This document shows, one piece after another, positions 44,086 through 52,963 of a DNA stretch of 64,000 bases (within the stretch, counting starts at the first letter, position 1; every line of letters starts with the position of its first letter). The stretch lies in NCBI RefSeq assembly GCF_046115515.1, contig NZ_CP175953.1. One strand, 5' to 3'. The notes below the pieces were generated by a model that was not told the origin of the DNA, did no database searches, and saw only the letters and a list, made by a program, of their open reading frames with translations. The DNA comes from Gracilimonas sp017641085 (GTDB lineage: Bacteria; Bacteroidota; Rhodothermia; Balneolales; Balneolaceae). The position numbers and the translations under genes were made by a program.

Positions 44086-44475
44086 TTAGCTCATAGGTAC
44101 AGTACCCGGAGCAATTTGACTTCGGAAAATGGCTTTTCCATTTGGAGTGGTTACAAGGGTCCCTGGTTTTGAAAAGTAGATCACACCCTCTATTAGAACA
44201 GGAACAACATAGGTTCTTACAGCCGTAGCTTTTTTGTTATTACCACCCAGGCAAGAAGTATCAACCCCGGTAAATTTTACAGCTACGACTCCGCCGCCAT
44301 TATTGGCGATCGTTATATGAGTGTCGAATGTAACATAAGTGACCCCATTACAGGTAAATTGATACCCATTTACATCATGCAATACCAGAGCTTGTGCAAT
44401 CACATTACCAGATATGCTTTGCAGGAAAATGATACAACCTGCGATGATTGCCAGCTTTTTTAGATTAGCTTTCAT
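44086..44475 (-). CDS. Small secreted protein of unknown function
   Basis: A 129-residue protein with a clear signal peptide (KKLAIIAGCIIFLQSISG, cut near VIAQA at residues 27-29). A compact beta-rich mature part with two cysteines (FTCNGV and TSCLGGNN) could form a disulfide, and it ends IAPGTVPMS. I do not recognise the family. It is bracketed by the two copies of a direct repeat and ends with its own terminator. It therefore behaves like a single-gene insertion between the SDR gene and the PLP enzyme gene. Confidence 0.65.
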   Translation of the reverse strand: MKANLKKLAIIAGCIIFLQSISGNVIAQALVLHDVNGYQFTCNGVTYVTFDTHITIANNGGGVVAVKFTGVDTSCLGGNNKKATAVRTYVVPVLIEGVIYFSKPGTLVTTPNGKAIFRSQIAPGTVPMS

Positions 44476-44635
44476 GTTTTGTGGATTTAGTTATTGTTAT
44501 CCTAAGCATCTCACAATTGCTTTATCTTTTAAAGCAATAGACTGCTATAAACCCACTTTAGTCAAATTAAGGCTTAATATCTATGCCGGTACCCAATTTT
44601 AATATTTACCGGTATCTGAGAGTCAAAACAAGGCC

Positions 44636-44918
44636 AACCGCTCGCAGTTGTAGTGTGGTATGAATTGCGATAGATCGATGGACCGAATGATCGATTTGCG
44701 ATCTGTATGATTGGAAGCTGGAGCTTGGTGATTAGGAGTAGGTAAGGGGAAAAGAATAAAATCCTGCTCATCCAACAAATAGTAGTAATCGTCTCAAAAA
44801 GCCAATCCTGAACATCCTTAAATCCCATAAATCAAGGTTCATAACCGAATGCATGAATAGGATAATAAAGTCTAATTACCGCCCATTTTTCCATTCATAT
44901 GATCCAATACCTGACCAT
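44636..44918. repeat. Direct duplication, copy B
   Basis: The partner of 43766-44028, starting CGCTCGCAGTTGTAGT and ending CTGACCA. Its right part is the real 3' end of the PLP-enzyme gene. Its left end preserves a short NRSQL-stop reading equivalent to the SDR terminus NRTQV-stop, so the duplicated block covers the junction between the two original neighbours. The rest of the 396-base gap (44476-44635) shows nothing recognisable. Confidence 0.8.
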
Positions 44919-45945
44919 CTTTAGTGTAATATTCTCTCATTAAATCGGCAGTAAGGCAGGAGTGGATAGGGAAGACTTGAATGGTTTCACCAACTTTGAG
45001 TTTACTAAATACATCGGGACTACATTGAATGATACCGTGTTCCTGGGAAAGGCTTTTCACGTAGGTTTCTTCCGATAAATATTTAAGCATGGGTTCACCA
45101 TAACTCAGGTAATCATCAATCTGAACCGAATCTTTAGAGAAATGCACGGCTCCGCCATGAATAAGCACCTGATTTCGGTCGCTGAACGTTTCAATAACGG
45201 GGCATTCCATATACACCGCAATTTCATTGGGAGAGCAAGAGCCGATCTGAACCTGCATCCAGTCGTAAAACACAAAGTTACCCGGACTTATCTGGGTGGA
45301 CGGACCAAAATCATTGAGCACGCTGCAGGAGGGCGTATCTCCAAAGCAAATGGTAAGATCGGGGAAATGCTCCCTGAGCGCCTCCAGTTTTTGAAGGGCT
45401 TCTCTGCTTATTTTCTCAACTTCATCTTTAGACCGCGCCTTGTAGGTATGCCCGGCATGGCAATAGAACCCCGCCGGGTAGCAATGATCAGAACCTTCGA
45501 TAGCATTAAGCAGTGACTTAATCTTTTCCAATTCTGAAACCGGGACACCGCTTCGTCCATAATCGGGATCAATTTCAATATAAAGGCCGAGTTCATTATC
45601 CAGTTTTTGGTCGATTTTTTGAACCACTTCCTCAGAAATAACCAGCGTTTTTATCGAACCATTGGCGGTGATTTTATTATAGTATTCATGAGCTAAGGCA
45701 TTGGCAGGGAATGCAATAGTAATATCATCCCATCCATCATTTAGAAAGTATTCAGCCATTTTGATCGAGGAAACCGTGATTCCGCTTACCCCATATTCTC
45801 GAAATATTCTTCCGATAGCTTTGGATTGATGCGTCTTAAAGTGAGGACGAAACTCAACTCCGGCTTTTTCAGCTTTTGAAGCCATGCGGGCAATATTCGA
45901 CCGAACGATGTCGAGGTCAACGTAGAGAGTAGGAAAAGGCTGCAT
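44872..45945 (-). CDS. D-serine dehydratase / D-threonine aldolase-like PLP enzyme
   Basis: A 357-residue alanine-racemase-fold enzyme. PLP-binding K37 is in RPHFKTHQS, GFYCHAGHTY and SPGNFVFYDW follow, and the C-terminal domain carries a metal site in PIHSCL (H328, C330). The His-x-Cys form matches D-serine dehydratases more than D-threonine aldolases, which usually have His-x-Asp. It acts on D-hydroxy-amino acids, using Zn or another divalent metal. The frame opens at 46008 inside the upstream gene, but the ATG at 45945 (MQPFPTLYVDLD) fits the family and leaves a 10-base gap. Its 3' end lies in duplicated DNA. Confidence 0.85.
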   Translation of the reverse strand: MQPFPTLYVDLDIVRSNIARMASKAEKAGVEFRPHFKTHQSKAIGRIFREYGVSGITVSSIKMAEYFLNDGWDDITIAFPANALAHEYYNKITANGSIKTLVISEEVVQKIDQKLDNELGLYIEIDPDYGRSGVPVSELEKIKSLLNAIEGSDHCYPAGFYCHAGHTYKARSKDEVEKISREALQKLEALREHFPDLTICFGDTPSCSVLNDFGPSTQISPGNFVFYDWMQVQIGSCSPNEIAVYMECPVIETFSDRNQVLIHGGAVHFSKDSVQIDDYLSYGEPMLKYLSEETYVKSLSQEHGIIQCSPDVFSKLKVGETIQVFPIHSCLTADLMREYYTKDGQVLDHMNGKMGGN

Positions 45946-45955
45946 CTGATAGGTG

Positions 45956-46798
45956 CTAGTTTTTTGAGTTGAGTCTTTTTTGGAGGATAGTTTTTCTTTC
46001 CGACTCACTCAAACCATCCTCAAAATCAAAAAGAGCCTGTTCCCAGGAACCATAAACAGGGTTTGGGAGGATAAACCAGCGTCGGCCAAACCAATCGCTG
46101 TTTTCCTGTACCAGGCCGGCTCGCTTTTTCTGTGTAATACCTTTTGCAGGGAGGAAATCATTTAAATCATCTCCTATAACCATTACCACACGGTAATTTT
46201 CTTCTACTTGCTGGCGGCGTTCGGTTTTAGAGGAGTTCCAGCCGGGTTCCTCACCGTTTGTCATGATGTTATCTATGGAATTAGAAACGGGGAATCCTTC
46301 TTCAATCAGGTTTTTGCGCGTTGCTTCTTCTACTTCATAATCACGGTTGGTGATATAGAAAATGGTTACGCCACGGTCGGCTGCATAATTGGCAAATTCC
46401 ACCGCTCCGGGCACGGCCTCGGCTTTGGCTTCCTTACACCAGGCGTTCCAGTCTTCGATATTGAAATCTTTTCCCTGCTTTATCATCCGCGCCTGAATTG
46501 GGGAGTTGTCGAGTACTGTTTCATCCACATCCATGATTATAGCGGGAGGCAGCGACATAAAATTGTCGTCCTCTTCCTGATTCAAAGAAGCCGTCCAGAA
46601 TGAATCTTCAAGTGGAAGGGGAAGGGTTCGCATGGCCGTGGCGTACGTCTGCATAGCAATGGCATCATACTCAGCTGCATTTTGAACCCACAATGTGGCT
46701 TGAGTGGTGGGATCATCATTAATCGTACTTTGTTGAACGGTACTGCAGGAAGCAAGGAAAAAGGCAGAAAGGATCAGTGCGTGTTTCAGGTAGTGCAT
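45956..46798 (-). CDS. HAD-family class B-type acid phosphatase, e(P4)-like lipoprotein
   Basis: A 280-residue lipoprotein with lipobox FLASC (Cys18) and the HAD subfamily IIIB core. Motif I is D90-V-D92-E-T (IMDVDETVLD), then TNRD (motif II), and GDDLNDF (motif III/IV). This class dephosphorylates nucleoside monophosphates and NMN at the outer membrane, allowing uptake of the nucleoside. It probably shares a transcript with the PLP enzyme gene just downstream. A thymidine kinase and nucleoside transporter at 61.9-63.9 kb could use its products. Confidence 0.9.
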   Translation of the reverse strand: MHYLKHALILSAFFLASCSTVQQSTINDDPTTQATLWVQNAAEYDAIAMQTYATAMRTLPLPLEDSFWTASLNQEEDDNFMSLPPAIIMDVDETVLDNSPIQARMIKQGKDFNIEDWNAWCKEAKAEAVPGAVEFANYAADRGVTIFYITNRDYEVEEATRKNLIEEGFPVSNSIDNIMTNGEEPGWNSSKTERRQQVEENYRVVMVIGDDLNDFLPAKGITQKKRAGLVQENSDWFGRRWFILPNPVYGSWEQALFDFEDGLSESERKTILQKRLNSKN

Positions 46799-46909
46799 AA
46801 AGGATGTTTCTTTGAACTTTTTGCCAAAGATAGGAAATCGAAACCAGAGCTAAACAATTTTAAATGGAAATGTGATAAGGGGAATAAAACCTGTATTTTT
46901 GGGGATCCT

Positions 46910-47365
46910 ATGAACACATCCAACCAACAAATTATTGGCCGTATTGAACTGGTGAATTTACCGGAGTGGAATTTTACCGATCTGGAAGCCAAAATTGATA
47001 CCGGGGCTTTTACATCAAGTCTGCACTGCCACCATTTGGAGCCTTTTGAAAAGGAGGGGGAGCCCTGGATTCGATTTTATATGCTCGACCCTGACCACGA
47101 GGCCTATAACGAGCAGATGCTGGAAATGCCGGTTTTTGATAAGCGGGAAGTTAAAAGTTCGAACGGGGATACCGAACTCCGGTATTTCATCCGGACCAAG
47201 ATTGAGTTTTTCAGAGATGTTTATTCCATTGAATTCTCTCTTACTGATCGCTCAGCCATGAAATATCCGTTACTCATCGGAAGAAAATTTCTTAAAAAAG
47301 GGCCGTTTATGGTGGATGTAACACGCAAAAACCTTTCAAAGACTATAAAGAACAAGGACTCTTAA
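46910..47365 (+). CDS. RimK-associated ATP-dependent zinc protease-like protein
   Basis: A 151-residue retropepsin-fold protein of the PF05618 type. The signature DTGAFTSSLHC lies at 30-40, PVFDKREVKSSNG and YFIRTKI follow, and it ends PLLIGRKFLKKGPFMVDVT. Such proteins are encoded beside rimK, as here, with only three bases between the genes. They are thought to process poly-glutamylated products or act with RimK. The open frame extends back to 46682 antisense to the phosphatase gene; the ATG at 46910 is preferred because conservation starts there. A TATTTTTG promoter-like box lies at about 46892. Confidence 0.88.
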   Translation: MNTSNQQIIGRIELVNLPEWNFTDLEAKIDTGAFTSSLHCHHLEPFEKEGEPWIRFYMLDPDHEAYNEQMLEMPVFDKREVKSSNGDTELRYFIRTKIEFFRDVYSIEFSLTDRSAMKYPLLIGRKFLKKGPFMVDVTRKNLSKTIKNKDS

Positions 47366-47368
47366 ATA

Positions 47369-48292
47369 ATGAGAATAGGAATTCTTTCCAGAAATAAATC
47401 ACTGTACTCTACATCGCGATTAGTAGAAGCTGCCGAGGAAAAAGGGCATGACGTAGAGGTTATTGACCACCTGAAATGTGACATCGTGATAGAGCAGGAT
47501 AACCCCAAGATATATTATAAAAGTGAGAGGATTGATTACCTGGATGCCATCATTCCGCGCATCGGGGCATCGGTAACTTTTTACGGAGCGGCCGTGGTTC
47601 GCCAGTTTGAAATGATGGAAGTATTCAGCGCGGTACATTCCCAGGCACTTGTTCGGTCCAGAGATAAACTGCGAAGCCTGCAGCTTTTGGCCAGTTCAGG
47701 CGTTGGCTTACCAAAAACCGTGTTTACGAATTACTCCAAAGAGGTGAAAAAGCTTATTGAGTCGGTAGGCGGGGCGCCTCTTATCGTGAAGTTATTGGAA
47801 GGTACACAGGGGCACGGTGTGGTGCTGGGGCCGACCAAAAAGGCCGCCGAATCTATTATTGAAGCTTTTCATGCCATGAAAGCCCGTGTGATTGTTCAGG
47901 AATTTATTTCTGAATCCAAAGGTGCTGATATCCGGGCTTTTGTGGTAGATGGTAAAGTGGTTGGCGCTATGAAACGGCAGGGTAAAGAAGGGGAATTCCG
48001 GTCCAACCTTCACCAGGGGGGAAGCGGATCCCTAATTAAGCTCACCAAAGAGGAAAAGGAAGCTGCTCTGACAGCAGCAAGAGCCATGGACCTTCAAATT
48101 GCCGGGGTTGATATGCTTCAATCCGATCGTGGGCCTTTAATTTTAGAAGTGAATTCTTCCCCCGGGCTTCAGGGAATAGAGGTAACCACTAAAAAAGATA
48201 TTGCGGCAACCATCATCAGCTATATCGAAAAAGCGGTTGAAGAGCGTAAGAAGAACCCGGCCCGCAAGAAAAAAGCGAAGAAGCATGCCTGA
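47369..48292 (+). CDS. rimK: RimK-type ATP-grasp alpha-L-glutamate ligase
   Basis: A 307-residue ATP-grasp ligase. It has the RimK start MRIGILSRNKSLYSTSRL, RIGASVTFYGAAVVRQFEMM, the ATP-grasp loop LEGTQGHGVVL, IVQEFISESKGADIRAFVV and the metal-binding LEVNSSPGLQGIE. RimK adds glutamates to ribosomal protein S6 and makes poly-alpha-glutamate in E. coli. The C-terminal tail is Lys/Arg-rich. The next gene starts 8 bases before its stop. Confidence 0.93.
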   Translation: MRIGILSRNKSLYSTSRLVEAAEEKGHDVEVIDHLKCDIVIEQDNPKIYYKSERIDYLDAIIPRIGASVTFYGAAVVRQFEMMEVFSAVHSQALVRSRDKLRSLQLLASSGVGLPKTVFTNYSKEVKKLIESVGGAPLIVKLLEGTQGHGVVLGPTKKAAESIIEAFHAMKARVIVQEFISESKGADIRAFVVDGKVVGAMKRQGKEGEFRSNLHQGGSGSLIKLTKEEKEAALTAARAMDLQIAGVDMLQSDRGPLILEVNSSPGLQGIEVTTKKDIAATIISYIEKAVEERKKNPARKKKAKKHA

Positions 48293-49229
48293 GTTTATTA
48301 CCATTAATAAGCAGAAAATCGGGCTTGGGGAACAAAAGATTGTAAATCTTAACATCGCCCGGCTGCCAACTTACACCAGCATCGATTTACCCGTGTTGGT
48401 TTATCGCGCGCCCAAAGACGGACCGGTTTTGTTACTTACCGGAGGTCTTCACGGTGACGAAGTAAACGGGGTTGAAATTGTTCGGCGCATGATTGAGCGC
48501 GAGATCGTTATTCCTGAAAAAGGAACGGTTATCGCCATCCCGATTGTGAACATTTATGGCTTTATTCAGAACTCCCGGGGTTTGCCGGACGGGAAAGATA
48601 TCAATAGAAGTTTTCCCGGAGCAAAAGGCGGTTCACTGGCTAAATTGCTGGCTCATACCTTAATGAAAGAAATTATTCCGGAAGTGGACTGTGGCATTGA
48701 TTTCCATACCGGGGGTGCAGCACGGGCCAATTATCCTCAAATACGGTGTTCATTCAAAATAAAAAGAGCCAAAGAGCTGGCTACAGCTATGGGCGCTCCG
48801 GTTATGATGCATTCTTCGCTGATCTCCAAATCATTCCGGAGTGCGGCTCATAAAAAAGGAAAAGAAATTCTTGTTTATGAAACCGGGGAATCTCTTCGCT
48901 ATGACGAAACCGGAATTGAAGAAGGCATTGAGGGCACTCAAAGACTCATGAAGTATCTGGGTATGATTACGAGTGCTCCGGAGCCAAATGAAACAAAAGT
49001 ATTCAACAATTCTACATGGATACGAACCAAAAATGCCGGGTTATTTATCACCAAAGCTGAACTTGGGGAAGAGTTCAACAAACGACAAGTCCTGGGATCT
49101 ATTAAAGATCCGTACGGGGAATTGAACTCCCGCGTTGTGGCTCCTCATGACGGCATGGTAATCGGCCTAAATAACTGTCCTGTAGTAAATAAGGGCGATG
49201 CCCTCATTCATTTTGCATATAACAAATAA
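48285..49229 (+). CDS. Succinylglutamate desuccinylase/aspartoacylase family protein
   Basis: A 314-residue zinc carboxypeptidase-like deacylase. The zinc site is GLHGDEVNG (His and Glu) with the later His in DFHTGG, and RSFPG follows DINRSFPGAKGG. The C-terminal beta domain ends ALIHFAYNK. The family removes acyl groups from amino acids. The frequent linkage to rimK, seen here with an 8-base overlap, suggests action on glutamate-tailed products. The frame opens at 48201; the ATG at 48285 begins the conserved part. Confidence 0.88.
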   Translation: MPEFITINKQKIGLGEQKIVNLNIARLPTYTSIDLPVLVYRAPKDGPVLLLTGGLHGDEVNGVEIVRRMIEREIVIPEKGTVIAIPIVNIYGFIQNSRGLPDGKDINRSFPGAKGGSLAKLLAHTLMKEIIPEVDCGIDFHTGGAARANYPQIRCSFKIKRAKELATAMGAPVMMHSSLISKSFRSAAHKKGKEILVYETGESLRYDETGIEEGIEGTQRLMKYLGMITSAPEPNETKVFNNSTWIRTKNAGLFITKAELGEEFNKRQVLGSIKDPYGELNSRVVAPHDGMVIGLNNCPVVNKGDALIHFAYNK

Positions 49230-49241
49230 CGAACAAATACT

Positions 49242-49589
49242 GTGGAAATAGATTTATTATTTACCGCCATTAAGCCTTCCGATTGGAAGAGTGTATCCGA
49301 TAACGGCAGCTTTAGTCCAGACTCCATTGAAGAAGCCGGGTATGTGCGATCTTTTACCGGAGAACATGCCGAAAAAGTAATCAATCACTACTTTGAAGGT
49401 GAAGAAAAACTGCTGTTGATTGTATTGGATCCGCTTCGCATACAGACGCCCATTAAGCACATCAAAGAAGACGGTTTCAGCTTTACAGCTATACAGGGAG
49501 CGGTTTCTATTGATGCCATTATCGACAAAATAAAGCTGAGTTCTGATAAAAAAGGAAAGTTCTCGCTTAACGTTAAACACTTCGATTGA
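49242..49589 (+). CDS. DUF952 family protein
   Basis: A 115-residue protein starting at a GTG. The order FTAIKPSDWKSVSDNGSFSPDSIEEAGYVRSF (about 7-38), LLLIVLDPLRI and IQGAVSID matches DUF952, with a serine-phenylalanine instead of the common HCS in the third motif. The function is not known. It starts 12 bases after the deacylase gene, and its stop overlaps the lipid-kinase start by four bases. Confidence 0.72.
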   Translation: MEIDLLFTAIKPSDWKSVSDNGSFSPDSIEEAGYVRSFTGEHAEKVINHYFEGEEKLLLIVLDPLRIQTPIKHIKEDGFSFTAIQGAVSIDAIIDKIKLSSDKKGKFSLNVKHFD

Positions 49590-50479
49590 GCAACGACCCG
49601 TCATATTGCTTCATCATTAATTGTGCTTCCAATGCATTTCGTGCTGAAGCTTTTTTCAGGAGTAAAGAAGCGGAGCTTGCGGATAAGTTTCCCGGGACTT
49701 CTTTCAAATACATAAGGAAAGATGATTCCATTGCTGAAATTGTCCGGGACAAGTCTGCGGAACATTCCCATATCATTGCTTGCGGTGGAGATGGTACCGT
49801 AAACCGGGTGGCTAACGGACTGATTGGCAGTGACAGTAAACTTGGGGTAATACCAATTGGTAGTGGAAATGATTTTGCACAGAGTATTGGCCTGAACCAT
49901 GATTTTGATAAGAATATTCGAGTGTTGAACCAGGAAACAACTAAACGAATTGATGTAATCAAGAGCGAATGGGGCTTTTTTATAAATACTTTCGGGATTG
50001 GCGTTGACGGGCTCACAAACTACTATGCATCTAAATCCGGCTATGGGAGTGGTTTTTTGCGTTACTTTTTGGGTGGACTGAACGCTTTATTCACATCCGA
50101 GCCCTTTAGAGCGAAAATTTCGATTTCCGGCCGTAATGATGCCATTGAACAAAAGGTGTGGATGGTGGCCGTGGCTAATGGGAAATCTGAAGGAGGGAAG
50201 TATCAAATTTCTCCGTCTTCTATTAATTCTGATGGTAAAGTTGAACTTATTGTAGTGAAGGCGGTTTCCAGAATCCGTTTAATTCTGGAGTTCCTCAAGC
50301 TATCCTTTGGTTTTTCCTTCAACAAGAAGATAGCAGATGAATATTCATTTACGGATAGCGTAATCATAAGCACAGACCGTTTGCTTAAGTCTCATGCAGA
50401 TGGTGAACAAGTACCGGAAACCAACCATCACGTGTTTGAAGTTTTACCGGGAGCGTTAGAAGTAATTGTAGCTTCCTAA
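49586..50479 (+). CDS. Diacylglycerol/lipid kinase family protein (YegS/BmrU-like)
   Basis: A 297-residue protein with the nucleotide-binding GGDGT at 67-71 and the downstream IPIGSGNDFAQSI. TFGIGVDG and the C-terminal VELIVVKAVSR and DGEQV complete the DAGK_cat family layout. Members phosphorylate diacylglycerol or related lipids at the membrane. A TTG start overlapping the DUF952 stop (TTGA) is chosen because the frame begins there and the family starts a few residues later. Confidence 0.88.
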   Translation: MSNDPSYCFIINCASNAFRAEAFFRSKEAELADKFPGTSFKYIRKDDSIAEIVRDKSAEHSHIIACGGDGTVNRVANGLIGSDSKLGVIPIGSGNDFAQSIGLNHDFDKNIRVLNQETTKRIDVIKSEWGFFINTFGIGVDGLTNYYASKSGYGSGFLRYFLGGLNALFTSEPFRAKISISGRNDAIEQKVWMVAVANGKSEGGKYQISPSSINSDGKVELIVVKAVSRIRLILEFLKLSFGFSFNKKIADEYSFTDSVIISTDRLLKSHADGEQVPETNHHVFEVLPGALEVIVAS

Positions 50480-50558
50480 AAGTTCAGAAAAGCGCTTCAT
50501 TAAATCTTCACTATTCCTGACTACTCTTAGGTAACTTCTAAATGGAAAGGAGGATACT

Positions 50559-51242
50559 ATGAGAGGTCCGGTTAAAATAATCGATCGCAAAAATGATCTG
50601 AAACAAGGCTATTTAATCCGTCTGGAAATTGGCTTCATACTTTCGCTGCTCATTTTTATTTCTGCATCAAAACTAACAATTAAGCCTTCCGGAAACAGCG
50701 ATATCGCAGTGGTTGATAAGCAAGAGGTTGTGTTTATGGAAGAAATCGTTCAAACAAAACAAGAAGTTAAAGCACCGCCACCACCAAGACCGATGATTCC
50801 TGTTGAAGTTCCCAATGATGAAATCATAGAAGATGAACTCATTGATCTTGATGCGGAACTGGATATGGATGCGGCCATCATGGAATTGCCACCTCCGCCG
50901 CCAAGAATGATTGAACAAGAGGAAGAAGAAGAAATCTTTGTGGTAGTAGAACAAATGCCGGAATTGATCGGAGGACTTGCCGCTGTTCAAAAGCATATAA
51001 CTTATCCTGAAATGGCCCTTAAGGCCGGTATTGAAGGACGTGTTGTAGTTCAATTCCTAATCGATAAAGAAGGAAATGTTATTGACCCGGTTGTTGTACG
51101 CGGAATTGGAGGTGGCTGTGATGAAGAGGCTCTTAAAGCAGTGAAGAAAGTAAAATTCAAACCAGGTAAACAACGCGGACAACCCGTTATAGTACGCTAC
51201 AGCTTACCGGTTGCATTCCGGCTTCAGGAAACAAACAGCTGA
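50559..51242 (+). CDS. tonB: TonB family energy transducer
   Basis: A 227-residue TonB with one N-terminal membrane helix (about 23-40). A periplasmic linker with proline runs (KAPPPPRPMIP and LPPPPPRM) alternates with acidic stretches, and the C-terminal TonB domain includes YPEMALKAGIEGRVVVQF and KVKFKPGKQRGQPV. It couples the proton-motive force to outer-membrane receptors; ExbB/ExbD genes are not adjacent. An unusually strong Shine-Dalgarno sequence, AAAGGAGG at 50546-50553, sits five bases before the ATG, whereas most genes here lack one. Confidence 0.92.
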   Translation: MRGPVKIIDRKNDLKQGYLIRLEIGFILSLLIFISASKLTIKPSGNSDIAVVDKQEVVFMEEIVQTKQEVKAPPPPRPMIPVEVPNDEIIEDELIDLDAELDMDAAIMELPPPPPRMIEQEEEEEIFVVVEQMPELIGGLAAVQKHITYPEMALKAGIEGRVVVQFLIDKEGNVIDPVVVRGIGGGCDEEALKAVKKVKFKPGKQRGQPVIVRYSLPVAFRLQETNS

Positions 51243-51280
51243 TATTTTATCAAACCGAATAACTAAAATTGTAAGTGGGT

Positions 51281-51318
51281 AAAAGGAGTCTTGGGCAGAA
51301 ATGTTCAGGACTCTTTTT
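51281..51318 (+). terminator. Likely terminator after tonB
   Basis: AAAAGGAGTC (51281-51290) pairs with GACTCTTTTT (51309-51318), with one G-U pair, around an 18-base loop; the right arm supplies the T run. It overlaps the last codons of the convergent response-regulator gene. Confidence 0.55.
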
Positions 51319-51673
51319 CTGCGAGTCGGTTGATGGTGCTTTTTAGTTCGTCAAAACTGACGGGCTTTATCAGGTAATCAACAAAATCGGTGGTTTTTGC
51401 TCGCTCGCGATTTAAAGGATCAGAATTACCCGTGATGTAAATAACAGGTACGTTGTTTGATTTTTCGCGAAGGGCAGTCATTGCATCAATACCGTCAACT
51501 TCATCCTCAAGCATGATATCCATTAAAACCAGATCGGGATTGAGAGCATCGATCTTTTCAATAGCTTCATGACCTTTAGTAATAATTTCCAAAACCTCAT
51601 AGTTCAGCCGCTCGATCATTTTAGAAAGAAGCAGGGACAAAACTTTATCGTCTTCAACAATAATAATTTTCAT
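51305..51673 (-). CDS. Single-domain response regulator (CheY-like)
   Basis: A 122-residue receiver with acidic E7-D8-D9, phospho-acceptor D52 (LMDIMLEDEVDG), switch T81 and K103 in LIKP. The extra residues between D52 and the glycine (LEDEVDG) are typical of regulators paired with large hybrid or PAS kinases. No kinase gene is adjacent, so it is an orphan. The 216 bases upstream (51674-51889) are AT-rich and show nothing else. Confidence 0.9.
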   Translation of the reverse strand: MKIIIVEDDKVLSLLLSKMIERLNYEVLEIITKGHEAIEKIDALNPDLVLMDIMLEDEVDGIDAMTALREKSNNVPVIYITGNSDPLNRERAKTTDFVDYLIKPVSFDELKSTINRLAEKES

Positions 51674-51889
51674 ATCGCGAAAGATAGTTGATTTATATTA
51701 ACTCAGCCAACTTAGTTATCGACAAAGTAAGAAGATTTTATAAGGCCATAGTAATTATAATATCGTAATACTATAGGATAAGTCATATAATTTATATTAT
51801 GTAAAGTAAGATTAATTTACTAAAACTACCTTCTTCCCTATACATATATTTTCTTCTAAGAAATCAGATCTAATTAAAATGAAATGCTA

Positions 51890-52345
51890 TTAGTTTAGTC
51901 CGGCCAGTACTTCCTGAACTTTGGACAGGTTCGGTATTTTGCCTGAGTCTTCCAGTATTTCCTGGTGGGCTACTCTTCCCTCTTTATCTATTACAAATAC
52001 CGACCGTTTGGATACGCCTTTCATTCCGAAGTAATCATCATACAATGAGTCGTACTTTGCGCTTACTTCTTTATTGAAGTCGCTTAGAAGCGAAAAGTTC
52101 AGATTGTTTGCTTCTTTGAATGCCTTTAAAGTGAAAAAACTGTCAATGCTGATAGCCAGAACTTCCGCATCCAAGGAATTATAGATTTTAAGATTGTCTC
52201 TTGTTGAACAGAGTTCTTTGGTACATACTCCGCTAAAGGCTAACGGGAAAAAAAGCAGAACTACGTTTTTATCTCCTTTAAAATCGGATAACGATACGTC
52301 TTTGTTGCTTGTGTTTTTCAGGGTGAATTCCGGGGCTGTGTTCAT
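51890..52345 (-). CDS. Peroxiredoxin (AhpC/TSA, AhpE-like)
   Basis: A 151-residue thioredoxin-fold peroxidase. The peroxidatic cysteine is C41 in FPLAFSGVC, the PxxxT/SxxC motif, with a second cysteine C46 (TKELC). The later RSVFVIDKEGRVAHQ is typical of the AhpE/PrxQ-like group. It reduces hydroperoxides. Whether C46 resolves the sulfenic acid or the enzyme is of 1-Cys type is not decidable here. It is the last of a minus-strand series running from nuoI downward. Confidence 0.88.
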   Translation of the reverse strand: MNTAPEFTLKNTSNKDVSLSDFKGDKNVVLLFFPLAFSGVCTKELCSTRDNLKIYNSLDAEVLAISIDSFFTLKAFKEANNLNFSLLSDFNKEVSAKYDSLYDDYFGMKGVSKRSVFVIDKEGRVAHQEILEDSGKIPNLSKVQEVLAGLN

Positions 52346-52357
52346 GCACGTTTATTA

Positions 52358-52963
52358 TTACTGGTTATTGAAATCTTCGCTCTTGATAAATCGATAAGTC
52401 ATAAAAAGAATTCCCACAGAAAGTAAGATTTCTGTAATCCAGATCAATTCAGGAGCCGTTCGGTTAAATACGAGCCAATATCCAAGGTATGCTATTCCAA
52501 TACAGCTCAAACCGATGATGTAGTACCTTCTGCGGCGTTTGCGAGCCTGATTTATGGTGAAAACAAGAACGGTAACCGTAAGCGCCCCGCCCTGGTAAAT
52601 GGCATTAATAAGGTCTTTTATAACCGTAAAATCGATGATGAGCGGAAAGAAAAGAAAACTTACAAAGGGTAATGCGGTCAGATACATCGGAAAGCGGGCA
52701 AATATAGGCTTCGACTCCCTGATGAGTACCAGAAGTCCGCTTATATAAAAGGTAACTGCTACCAGTTTCCCCCATTGAAAAAGGTTAATTGGTGCCTCCA
52801 CTTGGAAAAGATCAAGCAGGTACGGAATGGATATGAATAAGGCAGCCAGGCTAAAATAAAGGTCCAGCATGGTTCTGCGCTGAATAAATCGCTTCAATAA
52901 CAGGAAGCTAACTGTTCCGAAAGAAAACGATACAACTAAATCAATCCATTTAGCCGGTTCCAT
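52358..52963 (-). CDS. Multi-pass membrane protein of unknown function
   Basis: A 201-residue hydrophobic protein with about seven predicted helices, short positively charged loops (LKRFIQRR, QARKRRRRYY) and no recognisable catalytic motif. I do not recognise the family. The 7-helix layout is similar to sensor-type membrane domains seen at the front of histidine kinases, but no kinase part follows. Its start overlaps the DinB-like gene stop by one base, so the two are co-translated. Confidence 0.6.
   Translation of the reverse strand: MEPAKWIDLVVSFSFGTVSFLLLKRFIQRRTMLDLYFSLAALFISIPYLLDLFQVEAPINLFQWGKLVAVTFYISGLLVLIRESKPIFARFPMYLTALPFVSFLFFPLIIDFTVIKDLINAIYQGGALTVTVLVFTINQARKRRRRYYIIGLSCIGIAYLGYWLVFNRTAPELIWITEILLSVGILFMTYRFIKSEDFNNQ

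Noticed and set aside
44574..44828. An 84-codon frame across the duplication copy B
   Set aside because: It lies in repeat-derived intergenic DNA, has no recognisable features, and the equivalent region of copy A does not encode it.
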